A stretch of 64,000 nt of DNA from Candidatus Zixiibacteriota bacterium (lineage in GTDB: Bacteria; Zixibacteria; MSB-5A5; GN15; JAAZOE01): contig JAGLON010000023.1 of the NCBI GenBank assembly GCA_023138975.1, forward strand, positions 90,518 through 154,517, written 5' to 3'. The notes below the pieces were generated by a model, which was not told the origin of the DNA, searched no databases, and saw only the letters and a list, made by a program, of their open reading frames with translations. Below, piece after piece: positions 38,727-47,969 of the stretch (position 1 is the stretch's first letter; each line of letters starts with the position of its first letter). Position numbers and translations under genes: made by a program.

Positions 38727-38836
38727 TCATACTTCTGGTCTCTGAATAACAAGATCAAACCTTTTATCCGTAGTTTTTTTAAGGGCTTTGGCCATTTCCT
38801 GCTTGACTAAGCCTGAGATAAGAGTCATGAATCCTC
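38727..38836 (-). pseudogene. Fragment of a tyrosine recombinase C-terminus
   Basis: The minus-strand reading gives GFMTLISGLVKQEMAKALKK then RFDLVIQRPEV and a stop. It closely matches the last 45 residues of the recombinase at 41399-42706 (GFMTLISGLVKQEMAKAFEQ). The match ends abruptly after about 110 bases, with unrelated sequence beyond. It is a duplicated or recombined scrap, not a gene. Confidence 0.8.
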
Positions 38837-39057
38837 TTGTCTTGTTGTATGGCGCCAGATTGGTCCTGTAATATTTCAAACCTTGATTCTAATTCTGAAT
38901 GTGACAACATGGCGGCCTAATCAATCAAACACAGGACACCTTAACTAAGCCGTCAAACTGTACAGCAAACCAGGGCCACTTATAAGGCGACATGCTAAGA
39001 AAACATAGTCGCCCTATATGAAATTACATATTCTCGTACTAATTGTTTTCAATCTAG

Positions 39058-39711
39058 TTAACCGCCTTCGCGACCATTATAGGGAAGGTTTCTGAACTTC
39101 TTAATCACAAGTATAAATACTTCGCTAGTGAAGAGCGAGTGTATCACTAGAAACGAGTCGCTAGCAAGATCAATAATCACCCCTAGTGAAATTGAATCAT
39201 TGATTACAACGAGTGAAACAGAAGTTCTAAAAGAACAGACATGTACTGACAACTTCGGATACTCAATACTTTTTTTTACGTATTGCACCATCCCTTGATA
39301 AAAGGGAAAACTGTAACTTTTTTGCGGCACTTCATCAAAACATATTGCCTTGTAGAAATCTGGTTGAAAGTTGTTCATATTACCCAAGATTAATTCATCA
39401 ATCGCATAATGATTACTTACAGCGGATATGTAAGTAGTTTTGTTCATGGGTGTAAAAGCACTAGGCTCTATATTATAATAAGCTGGTTGTGAAAGTAATT
39501 CAATCTCATACTTACTCTTGAGAGCTGCAATCGTCAATTCTGTACCTGATGGCACCATACAAGCTTTTACTAGAATTGCAGGTTCTGGAAAACTTATATC
39601 AATGTGGCAGATCTCTTTTGTATGCTCATCCCATTCTAACCTTTTGGGGTGAATATCCATCTGAGGGATACCATTTCCTTCTCTTGCAATTTTGTAAAAA
39701 TCTTGGAACAT
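39058..39711 (-). CDS. Hypothetical protein
   Basis: The 217-residue protein has no recognised domain. It appears mixed alpha/beta, with a hydrophobic C-terminal third (SLVVINDSISLGVIIDLASD) that is not a clear membrane helix. AAGG precedes the ATG. It is AT-rich and isolated in the island, with the recombinase fragment on one side and a helical small protein on the other. Confidence 0.45.
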   Translation of the reverse strand: MFQDFYKIAREGNGIPQMDIHPKRLEWDEHTKEICHIDISFPEPAILVKACMVPSGTELTIAALKSKYEIELLSQPAYYNIEPSAFTPMNKTTYISAVSNHYAIDELILGNMNNFQPDFYKAICFDEVPQKSYSFPFYQGMVQYVKKSIEYPKLSVHVCSFRTSVSLVVINDSISLGVIIDLASDSFLVIHSLFTSEVFILVIKKFRNLPYNGREGG

Positions 39712-39948
39712 AATGCCTTAGAGCTAAAAAGTTACTAGATTAGTTGTCGTTTCTTGTTTTTCTTTCAACAGGATATAGAGCTATAGACTTCCCATCATAA
39801 TTACTTCCAATCTGACTCGCTCAAAGTAGCAAATTGTTAAAAAGCAATAATGAGGGACTTCCGTTGTACCATAGAGATTGCCCAAGTCTTATAATCTCCA
39901 TAGTTATTTTTCGCCTTCTGGTTGAATCACTATTGCCTGGTTAAGCTA

Positions 39949-40287
39949 TTAGTCATCTTGGTTTATGCCTATAAGATTTGCTATCTGGGCTAAAAGCCTT
40001 AATAGCAAATAAATGAACCTATTCAAGTTCTGATGATCATTAAGAAATGAATATTCAAGTTCTTTTTCTTCCTTTAAAGTACGGAGCCTTATAAAACTCT
40101 GCATCTCAGTTATGCTTACATCAAGTTGCATAGATAAACTATCTACATACTCTAGGAGTTTTTGTACATCTTTTCGAACGCCATCATCTTCAATCTCTGG
40201 AATAAGACTACACAGAGTCAAATAACGTTCGCGAACTATTGCATTCATCTCAATTAGTTCCAATAGGAACCTTTCCGCAGTTTTCAT
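39949..40287 (-). CDS. Small helical protein of unknown function
   Basis: The 112-residue product is predicted almost entirely alpha-helical, with heptad-like Leu/Ile spacing (LLELIEMNAIVRERYLTL, LLEYVDSLSMQLDVSI), so a coiled-coil dimer is possible. A hydrophobic C-terminal stretch (YLLLRLLAQIANLIGI) could be membrane-associated. Strong AGGAGG ribosome site before the ATG. No family is recognised. Confidence 0.5.
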   Translation of the reverse strand: MKTAERFLLELIEMNAIVRERYLTLCSLIPEIEDDGVRKDVQKLLEYVDSLSMQLDVSITEMQSFIRLRTLKEEKELEYSFLNDHQNLNRFIYLLLRLLAQIANLIGINQDD

Positions 40288-40543
40288 AATTACCTCCTAA
40301 GAGGACAATCGATCTTTCGCAGAAAGCGTCCTAACTACTGTACCAAACAACAATGATTTTAAAATCGCTATAGCTCTATCAGACTATATATGAATTTGTA
40401 TCTGTTCATACATCCTCCATTTATTAGTTTCTATTTGGTATGAAATATCATTCTATTGAGTTTACTAAGTGAATTCAAAATTTCGGGGCAACATAGAATC
40501 CTCCTGGATTACTACCTTTACATGAGAGCTTGAACAAATGTAC

Positions 40544-40733
40544 TCACTGCTTAGAAGCACCGTTGATTGATTCAAACATTATTGGGCCATAAATAGAATC
40601 AATACAAAGGTTCTCTAGTTCTTGAGTCGTTAAACAAGACACTTCATTTTGGTGTAACCACTTTAATAGTAAGAAGTTAATTTTGCGATTCGCAAAACTA
40701 TGATGAATAAATCCCTTTTTTTACCTCCATCAT
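40544..40733 (-). pseudogene. Possible small gene broken by a frameshift in an A7 tract
   Basis: Reading from ATGATG (40733) gives MMEVKKGIYSS and a stop. Dropping one A from the A7 run instead opens a frame of about 60 residues (GFIHHSFANRKINFLLLKW...). It could be a decayed gene, or a sequence or assembly error. It lies ten bases after the repressor stop codon. Confidence 0.25.
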
Positions 40734-40743
40734 GGTAAAGTAT

Positions 40744-41139
40744 TCATCTGTCTCTATATAGGGTCTCCAATTTATTGATAACTTTTTCGATACTGCCTGT
40801 TAATGCGATGGCTTTTCGGGTATGATATGATATAAGGTATTCTTTATTGCCATAATTCAAGATCACACTCTCAACATCTTTACTTATATGGCTCTCTGGC
40901 TTATTTGTCTCAATATATTTGATAATATTCCAAAGTAGGCTAGTTGGCATGGGTAGTTTATTGTATTTATTATCTTTGCTTGTGAGTTGGGACAGATAGG
41001 CATCCGAAATCCTTAAAGATTTAGCAATGTCCTTTTTTAATATACCAGCAGATTTAAAATTCCTATTTAGGATGGTAGCAATACGTTTTGAGAACTCATT
41101 AGTGCTAAGTGGAGACATATAAAACCGTTCGAGTAACAT
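40744..41139 (-). CDS. XRE-like helix-turn-helix repressor
   Basis: The 131-residue protein has a helix-turn-helix segment around residues 31-52 (ILKKDIAKSLRISDAYLSQLTS). The C-terminal half is unrecognised. It is likely a dimeric repressor that acts on its own promoter: just upstream, two copies of a TTTACTnATAGTAAA palindrome bracket a consensus promoter. The first ATG (41139) and a second (41118, MSPLSTNEF) both lack good ribosome sites; the second gives a more typical N-terminus. No neighbour on the same strand suggests an obvious toxin partner. Confidence 0.7.
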   Translation of the reverse strand: MLLERFYMSPLSTNEFSKRIATILNRNFKSAGILKKDIAKSLRISDAYLSQLTSKDNKYNKLPMPTSLLWNIIKYIETNKPESHISKDVESVILNYGNKEYLISYHTRKAIALTGSIEKVINKLETLYRDR

Positions 41140-41150
41140 TGTTTTAAGTA

Positions 41151-41215
41151 TTTACTAATAGTAAAATATAGTCTATTATTCTCTATGTGTCAAGAGGATT
41201 TTACTGATAGTAAAA
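41151..41215 (-). promoter_or_regulatory. Consensus promoter flanked by twin operators
   Basis: On the minus strand TTGACA (41188-41193), 17 bases, TATATT (41165-41170) is close to ideal. One palindrome, TTTACTAATAGTAAA (41151-41165), abuts the -10. A second, TTTTACTGATAGTAAAA (41199-41215), sits just upstream of the -35. Their centres are 49 bp apart. This fits autorepression by the HTH protein at 41139. Confidence 0.75.
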
Positions 41216-41398
41216 TAATTATGTTAAAGTTTGAGAACGTTTTCACTTATGAAGTAAAAGCAGGCCCACCGGAAATTACATCTTTGGATTAATGCAGTAG
41301 TTTGATAAAATTGTTTCATCATGAAATGAATTAGTACTCAGATAGTTTCTAAAGCTGTCAGTAACAGTCCGCCATATGGGACACTTATGGATAACTTT

Positions 41399-42706
41399 TC
41401 ACATTTCATATTTCACACTTTGTACTTCTGGTTTCTGAATAACAAGATCAAAGTTCTTTTCAGTAGCTTGTTCAAAAGCTTTGGCCATTTCCTGCTTGAC
41501 TAAGCCTGAGATAAGAGTCATGAACCCTTTCCCGTTTTTAATAGCATCGAGTTCAGTCTTTAGACTATCAAGGTCTTGTTTCTGTCTCTCTAATCTTTTA
41601 CCAGTTAACTTTTCTCGCTGCTTACTCTCTTCCAACTCATTCTTGATATCTTCCAGATTATTATCGTAGTGAGTCTTTATTACTCTCTTACGATTAACCG
41701 CCAGATAATTGATATATGCCTGAAGCCATTTACTTTGAGGACTATGTCCAAGTCTTAAGTTAATATCTTCAACATGCCATCCCTGAGCAAATAGATGACA
41801 GGCCATACCACTTCTCAAATCCTTCCACGATGGTGTTTCTCCATGTGGCTCACACCTCACACCGGAACGCTTAGCCACACTTTGGAATATCTGCAAGGCT
41901 TGACGATACTTAAATGTAAAAACAAAATCATCTTCTTTATAGGGAATAGGTTTTCTTCTAATGTGGCCCTTTTCATCTCGGTATTCAACCTCTCTACCAT
42001 ACTTGAATAGAGCATCCAAATACCTAACTGTTTCTGGATAGATGGTTGGTTCGCTTCTTGTTTGCCTGCTTCTTTTCAAAGTATCCTCGGGCAGATAAAC
42101 TAAGTATTCGATTTCCTTTGTATCCTTATTGATCTGTCTTTTGAAATGCTTGACTCTCAATTCTAAGAAAGAAGTTATGTTTTCGCCAATATCCCAAGCC
42201 AGCCAGAATAAAACAAAATGCTGTGGTTTCTGTAGGAAACTATGCATTCGCTTGAATCCATCTTCATTTACAAATCTCACCTCTTTCTTACTCTTGTCAG
42301 TGAAAAACTCCAGGGCATTCTCAACTTTGTCGTGTAATCCTGCGAGTTTAAAAGGCTTAGCCTTGAAAACTTTGTTATAATAGCCTCTTCGATCTATAAA
42401 TCTCTTCCCAGCCCGATTTGTAATTTTACCATCTTCCAAGTCATTATATACCTGTTTGATTTCTTTTTCTGTTAGTTTATTCCAGGGTTTGTTCTTAAAC
42501 CACTGATTGACATTTCTAAGCCGATTTATATATGTATAGAGGGTTTTGTATGAAGATTCATCCAATCTGGGAAGTCCGTTTTGTCGTTTGAGTTTTTCTT
42601 CCTCCCACTCAAAGAACTTCTTGAATAAATCTCTATTATATTTGATTATAAATTTATCCTTGAGAAATTTGTCCTTACTTTTACTATATCTTTCCATGAA
42701 AGTCAT
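41399..42706 (-). CDS. Tyrosine recombinase/integrase with coiled-coil tail, atypical active site
   Basis: The 435-residue protein has an N-terminal core-binding-like domain (TEKEIKQVYNDLEDGKITNRAG...) and a catalytic domain with WKDLRSG (R298), LGH (H321) and candidate nucleophile Y331 or Y334. The first catalytic Arg position (usually GLRxSE) reads DIGENITSF, so N176 stands where Arg is expected, and the HxxR His is Lys. A long coiled coil follows (residues about 345-395). It may be a divergent active lineage or a degraded enzyme. The GC-rich palindromic repeats directly upstream could be its arm or attachment sites. Confidence 0.75.
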   Translation of the reverse strand: MTFMERYSKSKDKFLKDKFIIKYNRDLFKKFFEWEEEKLKRQNGLPRLDESSYKTLYTYINRLRNVNQWFKNKPWNKLTEKEIKQVYNDLEDGKITNRAGKRFIDRRGYYNKVFKAKPFKLAGLHDKVENALEFFTDKSKKEVRFVNEDGFKRMHSFLQKPQHFVLFWLAWDIGENITSFLELRVKHFKRQINKDTKEIEYLVYLPEDTLKRSRQTRSEPTIYPETVRYLDALFKYGREVEYRDEKGHIRRKPIPYKEDDFVFTFKYRQALQIFQSVAKRSGVRCEPHGETPSWKDLRSGMACHLFAQGWHVEDINLRLGHSPQSKWLQAYINYLAVNRKRVIKTHYDNNLEDIKNELEESKQREKLTGKRLERQKQDLDSLKTELDAIKNGKGFMTLISGLVKQEMAKAFEQATEKNFDLVIQKPEVQSVKYEM

Positions 42707-42734
42707 AGGATACCCAAATAATAGAACTACTTAA

Positions 42735-42891
42735 ACCTTTTGTATGTGCAGCAACTTACGCAACGCCCTGACCGGGACGTGCGCAACTTCCTGCACTTCT
42801 TGGGGAGTCTAGAACCTTTAACAAATGCAGCAAACTACTCATACGCCCTGACCGGGACGTGCGCAACTTCCTGCATCTTCGTGGGGAGTCT
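42735..42891. repeat. Two tandem ~80-bp units containing a GC-rich palindrome
   Basis: The units have identical 33-base cores at 42763-42795 and 42843-42875, exactly 80 bases apart. Each core is part of an imperfect inverted repeat, TGCAG...CTGCA, of about 50 bases (roughly 17 of 22 pairs, with a TGACC loop). It is GC-rich in an AT-rich setting and lies 30 bases upstream of the recombinase start. Confidence 0.8.
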
Positions 42892-43066
42892 GTTAAAGCT
42901 ATAAAAACCTTGCGCCTATTTTGTGGCAGAATCGTTGTACGTTTCAGCCAGCCAAAAATAATTTGTTACAAGCAGTAAATATTAAAACATTAATGCCTTG
43001 AATTGCAATTTCAACAACTCAATGATAATAATGAAGAATAATTCGTCATATTAAATAGTCAATTAC

Positions 43067-44063
43067 TGTGATATATCGTACCCCACCAGACAATTTTCAA
43101 TTTCATTATAGCATATTTCTTAGCGCTTCGTAAGGTGTTTTTCCATTAAAGGCACCATGCGGCCTCCCGAAATTATAGAATCTTTCCCATTCCGCCAGCT
43201 TCTCGTTTAGGTCGACATCATCGGTATAGGTCAATAACTGATAAAATTCTTCCTTATCTGACCGGTGAGATATCTCGACTTTACCGTTGAGCTGAGGGGA
43301 ATGCGGCTTTATGTATACATGACGCATTCCTCTGTCCTCAACGTGTCAATGAAACAGAGCCTGGAACTCATGTCCCCGATCGGTGCGGATTGTATGGAGG
43401 CGAAAGGGGAACTTCTTGATTACGTAGTCTATGAAATCTATAGCGTTCTTCTGAGTATGACGCTTGTAAATCTTCAGGGCTCTGACTCGAGTAGCGTCGT
43501 CGATGGCGGTGTACTGGAAACGACGAACCTTCCCCCCTTCGATATTCTTGAGGGTAAGAAAGGTCACATCCACCTGGATATGGTGGCCAGGGACTTGTTT
43601 GGCATATCGACGTGTGTGGATCGCCCGACGTCCAACATTTCTTGGCAGACGTCGCATTCCATGGCGAATAAGAGCTCTATAGACGCTTGATTCTGAGGTT
43701 TCAATTCCATGATAGCGTTCGAGGTACCATTTAATTCGTTGCGGACCCATGTGATAATTACGTCTGAGGTGAAGGATTTTCTCAACGACTTCAGGACTCA
43801 GCTGGCGTGGGTGGCTCTTGGCAATTGGCTTTTTTGGGATAATACCTGCTGCACCATCATTCTTATACGCCTTTTTCCACTCATAAAAAGTAGATCTCGG
43901 TACATCAAAATCACGATAAGACTTTGCATCACTTCCCAAGGCCTCTGCAACTTCCAATACAACTTTCTTATACCTTACCGACCATCTACGACCCATAATT
44001 ATTACCTCCCTGTATTTCTAATCAAGATAATCAATCTGTTCAAGAAGGCCTGCTATATCTACA
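43067..44063 (-). mobile_element. Decayed IS481-type insertion sequence
   Basis: The element carries the interrupted transposase at 43106-43996. Weakly similar inverted ends are visible: TGTGATATATCG at 43067 and TGTAGATATAGC reading inward from 44063, giving 997 bp. No target duplication is evident, so the exact boundaries are tentative. Confidence 0.5.
43106..43996 (-). pseudogene. IS481-family transposase interrupted by an in-frame TGA
   Basis: The transposase has an N-terminal helix-turn-helix (DVPRSTFYEWKKAYKN) and an integrase core with DDE-type residues: Asp in IQVDVTFL, Asp in RTDRGHEF, and Glu in LNGKVE. A TGA at 43346-43348 splits it after GHEFQALFH. The same frame resumes with HVEDRGMRHVYIKPHSPQLNGK, where relatives carry Trp (FHWHVEDRG), so a TGG-to-TGA change is the simplest explanation. 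Many genes here end in TGA, so UGA is not a sense codon. Apart from the TGA the gene looks complete. Confidence 0.85.
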
Positions 44064-44343
44064 GTTCGTTGCTATCTAGTTGAAAATCAAGCATTTGGTT
44101 AAAGTGTGATTTGACATAATCTTAGCTCTTTATATGAAAGCTATAGAGTCCAATTATATGTAAAATAAGTTTATTAAAATTGACAAGAGACTACAATTGT
44201 AATATTTTATAATCAATTGCGATGTTTTTTGTGGGTTATGGTCTTGAATATATAAAAAGTATGGTGGTATAACTAAATATTTTGTATATTCACTGACATT
44301 GTTTGGTAGGCTATCGATTATACTGTTGGCGGAGATATCTAGA

Positions 44344-44805
44344 TTGAATGAAGTTAATTGGTATGTTTATTATTTGATTCCAACAGTGTGGTTCTTATTG
44401 GGGTTTTTGTTTGAGCGACTATATTCCAGGTTTGGAAATGCTCATCCTGAAAAGTTGCCATGTAAACAAAACAATCAAGCTAGGCACGTTTGCCAAAACT
44501 ATCGCAGACAGTTTGGCCACATGTTAGCAATGGCTGCAAACTTTCAGATGTTACTATTTGTAGCCGAAGCATGCCTTGTTGGGAATATTTTCTTCGAGTT
44601 TAAAATTAGAACTGGAATAGTATTGCTTGTTTTAGGGACGATTTGTTCCTTTATTATCTCAGTTCAGTTTAAGAAGATAAGTAAAAGAAGTGCCCAAGGC
44701 GCAAATATCGATAAGGCTATATTGTGGATCAATATTGGTGGTGGAATCCTATTTTTTAGCACACTTTTACTAGTTTACTTTATGGGGAATTATGATTTTC
44801 TATAG
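44344..44805 (+). CDS. Small polytopic membrane protein
   Basis: The 153-residue product has four hydrophobic helices, including YYLIPTVWFLLGFLFERLY and ILWINIGGGILFFSTLLLVYF. No family is recognised. The TTG at 44344 with GGAG nine bases upstream is the best start; there is no suitable ATG. It overlaps the next gene by 14 bases, so the two are likely translationally linked. Both are strongly AT-rich. Confidence 0.5.
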   Translation: MNEVNWYVYYLIPTVWFLLGFLFERLYSRFGNAHPEKLPCKQNNQARHVCQNYRRQFGHMLAMAANFQMLLFVAEACLVGNIFFEFKIRTGIVLLVLGTICSFIISVQFKKISKRSAQGANIDKAILWINIGGGILFFSTLLLVYFMGNYDFL

Positions 44806-46480
44806 AATGTGGCAAAAAATCACATTTGCCAATACAGATAAAGGACGTTTTCAACAGATACTTCTGTTTTTGGCAATAAGTACTATAATGTATGTATTTT
44901 CAAAATGGGTACCAGTCCGAAATTTAGAAATCACCGGCTTGCATATCACACCATTAACAGAGTACGTAATACTAGTATTATTATTACTATCTATTGTACT
45001 AATGGCCGCTCCTATAATTTTGTTTATCATTCCTTATTTACTTAAATATTTTTCTAGGAGATTGATTCACAGACTTATCAGACCGTCTCTTGCAATTATA
45101 ATGCTATTAGTATTTAGTGTCATTACTTTTAATCAAATCTCAGCAAGCAGTGAATCCTCAAACTTAATCGCTATTCCTAAGAATGCACCACTCACAATGG
45201 AATGGGCAGTAGCAGAAGCAAGTATGTATGCTAGAGTAGTTGAATATTCATATATTAACAATGTTACGGATCCTAAACTAAGAGCTATTGCTCGAGATTC
45301 TGGAAGTCGATTAGCCGAGTTTTCTGACATGCGAGAAATTGTAAGTTCTGACACAATTTCAATTAAAGGTGAGTGCAAGATATGGGAGTTTGATAAAGAC
45401 AAGTCCTTGAAAAGTGCTTCGAGAACAATCGCAATCGACATATACGCACAGACAATAAAAGAGTTAAGGGATCAATTTAAGGAAATAATTTATGGCTCAT
45501 TTATCATTAATGAAAAGCCAGATGAAATTAGCCACCCAGGTTTATGTACTAATGATCCGTCTTCTTTCGCGACATATGTTGAAGCTGTTAAACTGTACAA
45601 CAATTATGATAAAATATCAATTGATTCTGCAATTGATAAATTTCAATTGGCGCATAGCTTAGATTCAAACTTTTTTATTCCCACATTACTTGGTGTTTCA
45701 AGTTGTTATTATATCAAAGCGAGCCGAATGTGGGAACCTACGAATATTGATATTTTCCTTAATGAATCTCAAAGAATCATCAATATCGTTGAACGCCAAT
45801 TGCCATCTGATTTTACGCATCCATTACTTCTCAAAACACAAGGAGATATTGCTCAATCAATAGCCGCTAGACACCTTACTAAATATTTTCAAAATGGTGA
45901 AAACTCTACAAAGTTTGGATCTATAGAACTTAATAATGCAAAGGAACTTTATCTTAAGGCATTAGGTTATACTACCGAATCAATTCAGTTATCCCCTTAC
46001 TATTACAAGATAAAGAATAATTTAGGAATAATATACCAGAATCTTAGTCATATAGCCTTTATATGTGGAAGTGTCTCAGAATCTGAGATGCTATTAGATT
46101 TAGCAAGTAGGGCTACATTAGAAGCATCTAAGTTATATGCATTAGATAATGGTCCTAAGGCTCGATATGCAAGTTGTAGAACACAGAAGTATTTATATTT
46201 CAAAAATGATGATATAGCATTGTATAATGAAATTCAAGAATTATTGACAGAGATTACATCAGATTCTACAATATCAGATATGTGGAAGGCAAATGCATTT
46301 TATACAAAGGCAAAATTAGCATGTCATCAGAATGATTCAACATTAACATTTAATTTACTTGACAGTGCAAGTACTTTTGGAATGTTTAATGTATTAACTG
46401 TGGCCAAAGATGATCCTGATTTTAAGAACTACTGGCATATATTAAGATCGGAAAATAATCTAATTACTGCTGAGAGATAA
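44792..46480 (+). CDS. Membrane protein with TPR-like C-terminal region
   Basis: The 562-residue protein has three N-terminal membrane helices (about 20-38, 58-80, 97-115) and a large soluble part of helical repeats (AVKLYNNYDKISIDSAIDKFQLAHSLDSNFFIPTLLG... and AKELYLKALGYTTESIQLSPYYYKIKNNLGIIYQN), which look like tetratricopeptide repeats. GGGG precedes the ATG. It overlaps the small membrane gene. It may scaffold a membrane complex; no enzymatic motif is visible. Confidence 0.55.
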   Translation: MIFYRMWQKITFANTDKGRFQQILLFLAISTIMYVFSKWVPVRNLEITGLHITPLTEYVILVLLLLSIVLMAAPIILFIIPYLLKYFSRRLIHRLIRPSLAIIMLLVFSVITFNQISASSESSNLIAIPKNAPLTMEWAVAEASMYARVVEYSYINNVTDPKLRAIARDSGSRLAEFSDMREIVSSDTISIKGECKIWEFDKDKSLKSASRTIAIDIYAQTIKELRDQFKEIIYGSFIINEKPDEISHPGLCTNDPSSFATYVEAVKLYNNYDKISIDSAIDKFQLAHSLDSNFFIPTLLGVSSCYYIKASRMWEPTNIDIFLNESQRIINIVERQLPSDFTHPLLLKTQGDIAQSIAARHLTKYFQNGENSTKFGSIELNNAKELYLKALGYTTESIQLSPYYYKIKNNLGIIYQNLSHIAFICGSVSESEMLLDLASRATLEASKLYALDNGPKARYASCRTQKYLYFKNDDIALYNEIQELLTEITSDSTISDMWKANAFYTKAKLACHQNDSTLTFNLLDSASTFGMFNVLTVAKDDPDFKNYWHILRSENNLITAER

Positions 46481-46765
46481 AAGTATACATTCAATGAGAA
46501 GAGCAAAAGTACGTATAGGGTAAACGTAAGAAATAATCCATAATGAGCAATGTTCTATTTCGTTTTCAAGGCTTGTCTGACTACATAAATAATTATGAAT
46601 CCAACACACCCTACAATCAATACTGCCTCATAGATACTCAAAACAAACCTTTGTGAATTTTTGTTTATATAATTATTTTCGGCTTTTTATAAAAATCGTT
46701 TAATTCTTTTGAATACCATAGACTTACAACGGCACACCAATAAAGCTTCTTTAAATATATCCTTC

Positions 46766-47824
46766 TTACATTTGATTGTAATGAGTAACAAATTCAGAAA
46801 TTAATTCAAACGCCATTTTTTCCTGGGCTCTCTGTAAATCATCAGAATTGATAATATGACTTGAATGCTCATCCCATGTTAATTTACCATAAGTGTCTGA
46901 CCCACGTATATCAATATTATGAATAAGCAAAGTATGACCATGCAACAGCAATAAATCATCATCCAAATTAACTGCGTCAATATTTATGATTAACATTGCG
47001 TGAGTTTCTGAATAGATTATATTTTCATGATAAAGACTCACAATAAGCTCTTGAGAGGTAAGTCCACTATTAAAATATTCAAGTAATTCTTCATCCAAAT
47101 ATTCATCAGATTTAATACCAGACTCAATTTCTGTAAACAATACAAGAGATGTAAAACTGTAATTTGTACTTTTCTCCTCACCATTTATTGGAGAAACAAC
47201 AATCATAAAGCTATATGCAAGTATACCAAGTATGGGGGGTAAATATAGATCAACAAATCTTTCTAGAGAGGCGGAAACGCGTTCCAGAATAGAATTATTA
47301 CTATTCGTGCATTTTTTATTAGTGTCATGCTCGATCTCGGACTTTTTATCCTTATCAACCTTTGAACTCCCCTCCTTATTAACAGATTTATTCTCCTCTT
47401 CAATTTTATTTGTTACCCTATTTTCAAAATATTCACGCCATATATATACATTAAATGCAAACAAATGGTACCCAATAATTAAAGCTAGTATTATACTTAA
47501 GGGGAGGTCACTACCTGCTGCCTGAATATTAAAGACTTTCAGGTTTTGTAAATTCACCTTAAAAAACCAGACAATGAGACCAAGAAAGCTAAATCCCAGT
47601 AACATTTTTCGGACATTTTGAGTTTTTTTCTTTTTTAGGACAACATGGTTTCCAATGTTAATCATGACAAGTATGAGCCCAACTGAAAAAAGTGCTAGAA
47701 ATGCCAAAAAGATTGATTCCCATGTAGACCAACCAAACAGTTTAAAAACAGGCATTATCGCAGTTGTAAGAAGAAAAATAAATGGAATTGCTAAAAATCC
47801 CACGGGAATTTTATCGAATTTCAT
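46766..47824 (-). CDS. Hypothetical membrane protein
   Basis: The 352-residue protein has about four hydrophobic helices in the first 130 residues, then a Lys/Glu-rich linker (NKIEEENKSVNKEGSSKVDK). A fifth helix near 200 (LPPILGILAYSFMIVVSP) leads to a soluble C-terminal domain of mixed structure. AAAGGATT precedes the ATG. No family is recognised. A 285-base gap downstream (46,481-46,765) holds only a start-less stretch with a membrane-helix reading. Confidence 0.45.
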   Translation of the reverse strand: MKFDKIPVGFLAIPFIFLLTTAIMPVFKLFGWSTWESIFLAFLALFSVGLILVMINIGNHVVLKKKKTQNVRKMLLGFSFLGLIVWFFKVNLQNLKVFNIQAAGSDLPLSIILALIIGYHLFAFNVYIWREYFENRVTNKIEEENKSVNKEGSSKVDKDKKSEIEHDTNKKCTNSNNSILERVSASLERFVDLYLPPILGILAYSFMIVVSPINGEEKSTNYSFTSLVLFTEIESGIKSDEYLDEELLEYFNSGLTSQELIVSLYHENIIYSETHAMLIINIDAVNLDDDLLLLHGHTLLIHNIDIRGSDTYGKLTWDEHSSHIINSDDLQRAQEKMAFELISEFVTHYNQM

Positions 47825-47969
47825 AAAACAATCCTTTTGCTTTCAAATTGATGTAATCAGTAAGCGTAAATATGGTTAAAATCATTTTTAAAAGCAAATT
47901 CTTATACAAGAATATTGTTTCAATCTCCATGCGGGATAGTGATCTTCCCCCGGCAAAACGGACAGTTTG

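Noticed and set aside
40718-40728. Programmed -1 frameshift at the A7 tract
   Set aside because: The longer frame would require a net +1 shift, not -1, and no stimulatory structure was seen.
42735-42891. Integron attC sites
   Set aside because: The palindromes lack the paired RYYYAAC and GTTRRRY end motifs and no IntI-type integrase is present.
42735-42891. CRISPR array
   Set aside because: Only two repeats, with palindromic cores 80 bp apart and repeat units far longer than CRISPR repeats; no cas genes.
43346-43348. UGA as a sense codon (Trp recoding)
   Set aside because: Several complete genes end at TGA (epimerase, sigma and anti-sigma genes), so the TGA in the transposase is a mutation.
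46555-46686. Short minus-strand reading with a membrane helix (SIYEAVLIVGCVGFIIIYVV)
   Set aside because: It has no start codon or ribosome site; probably a remnant.
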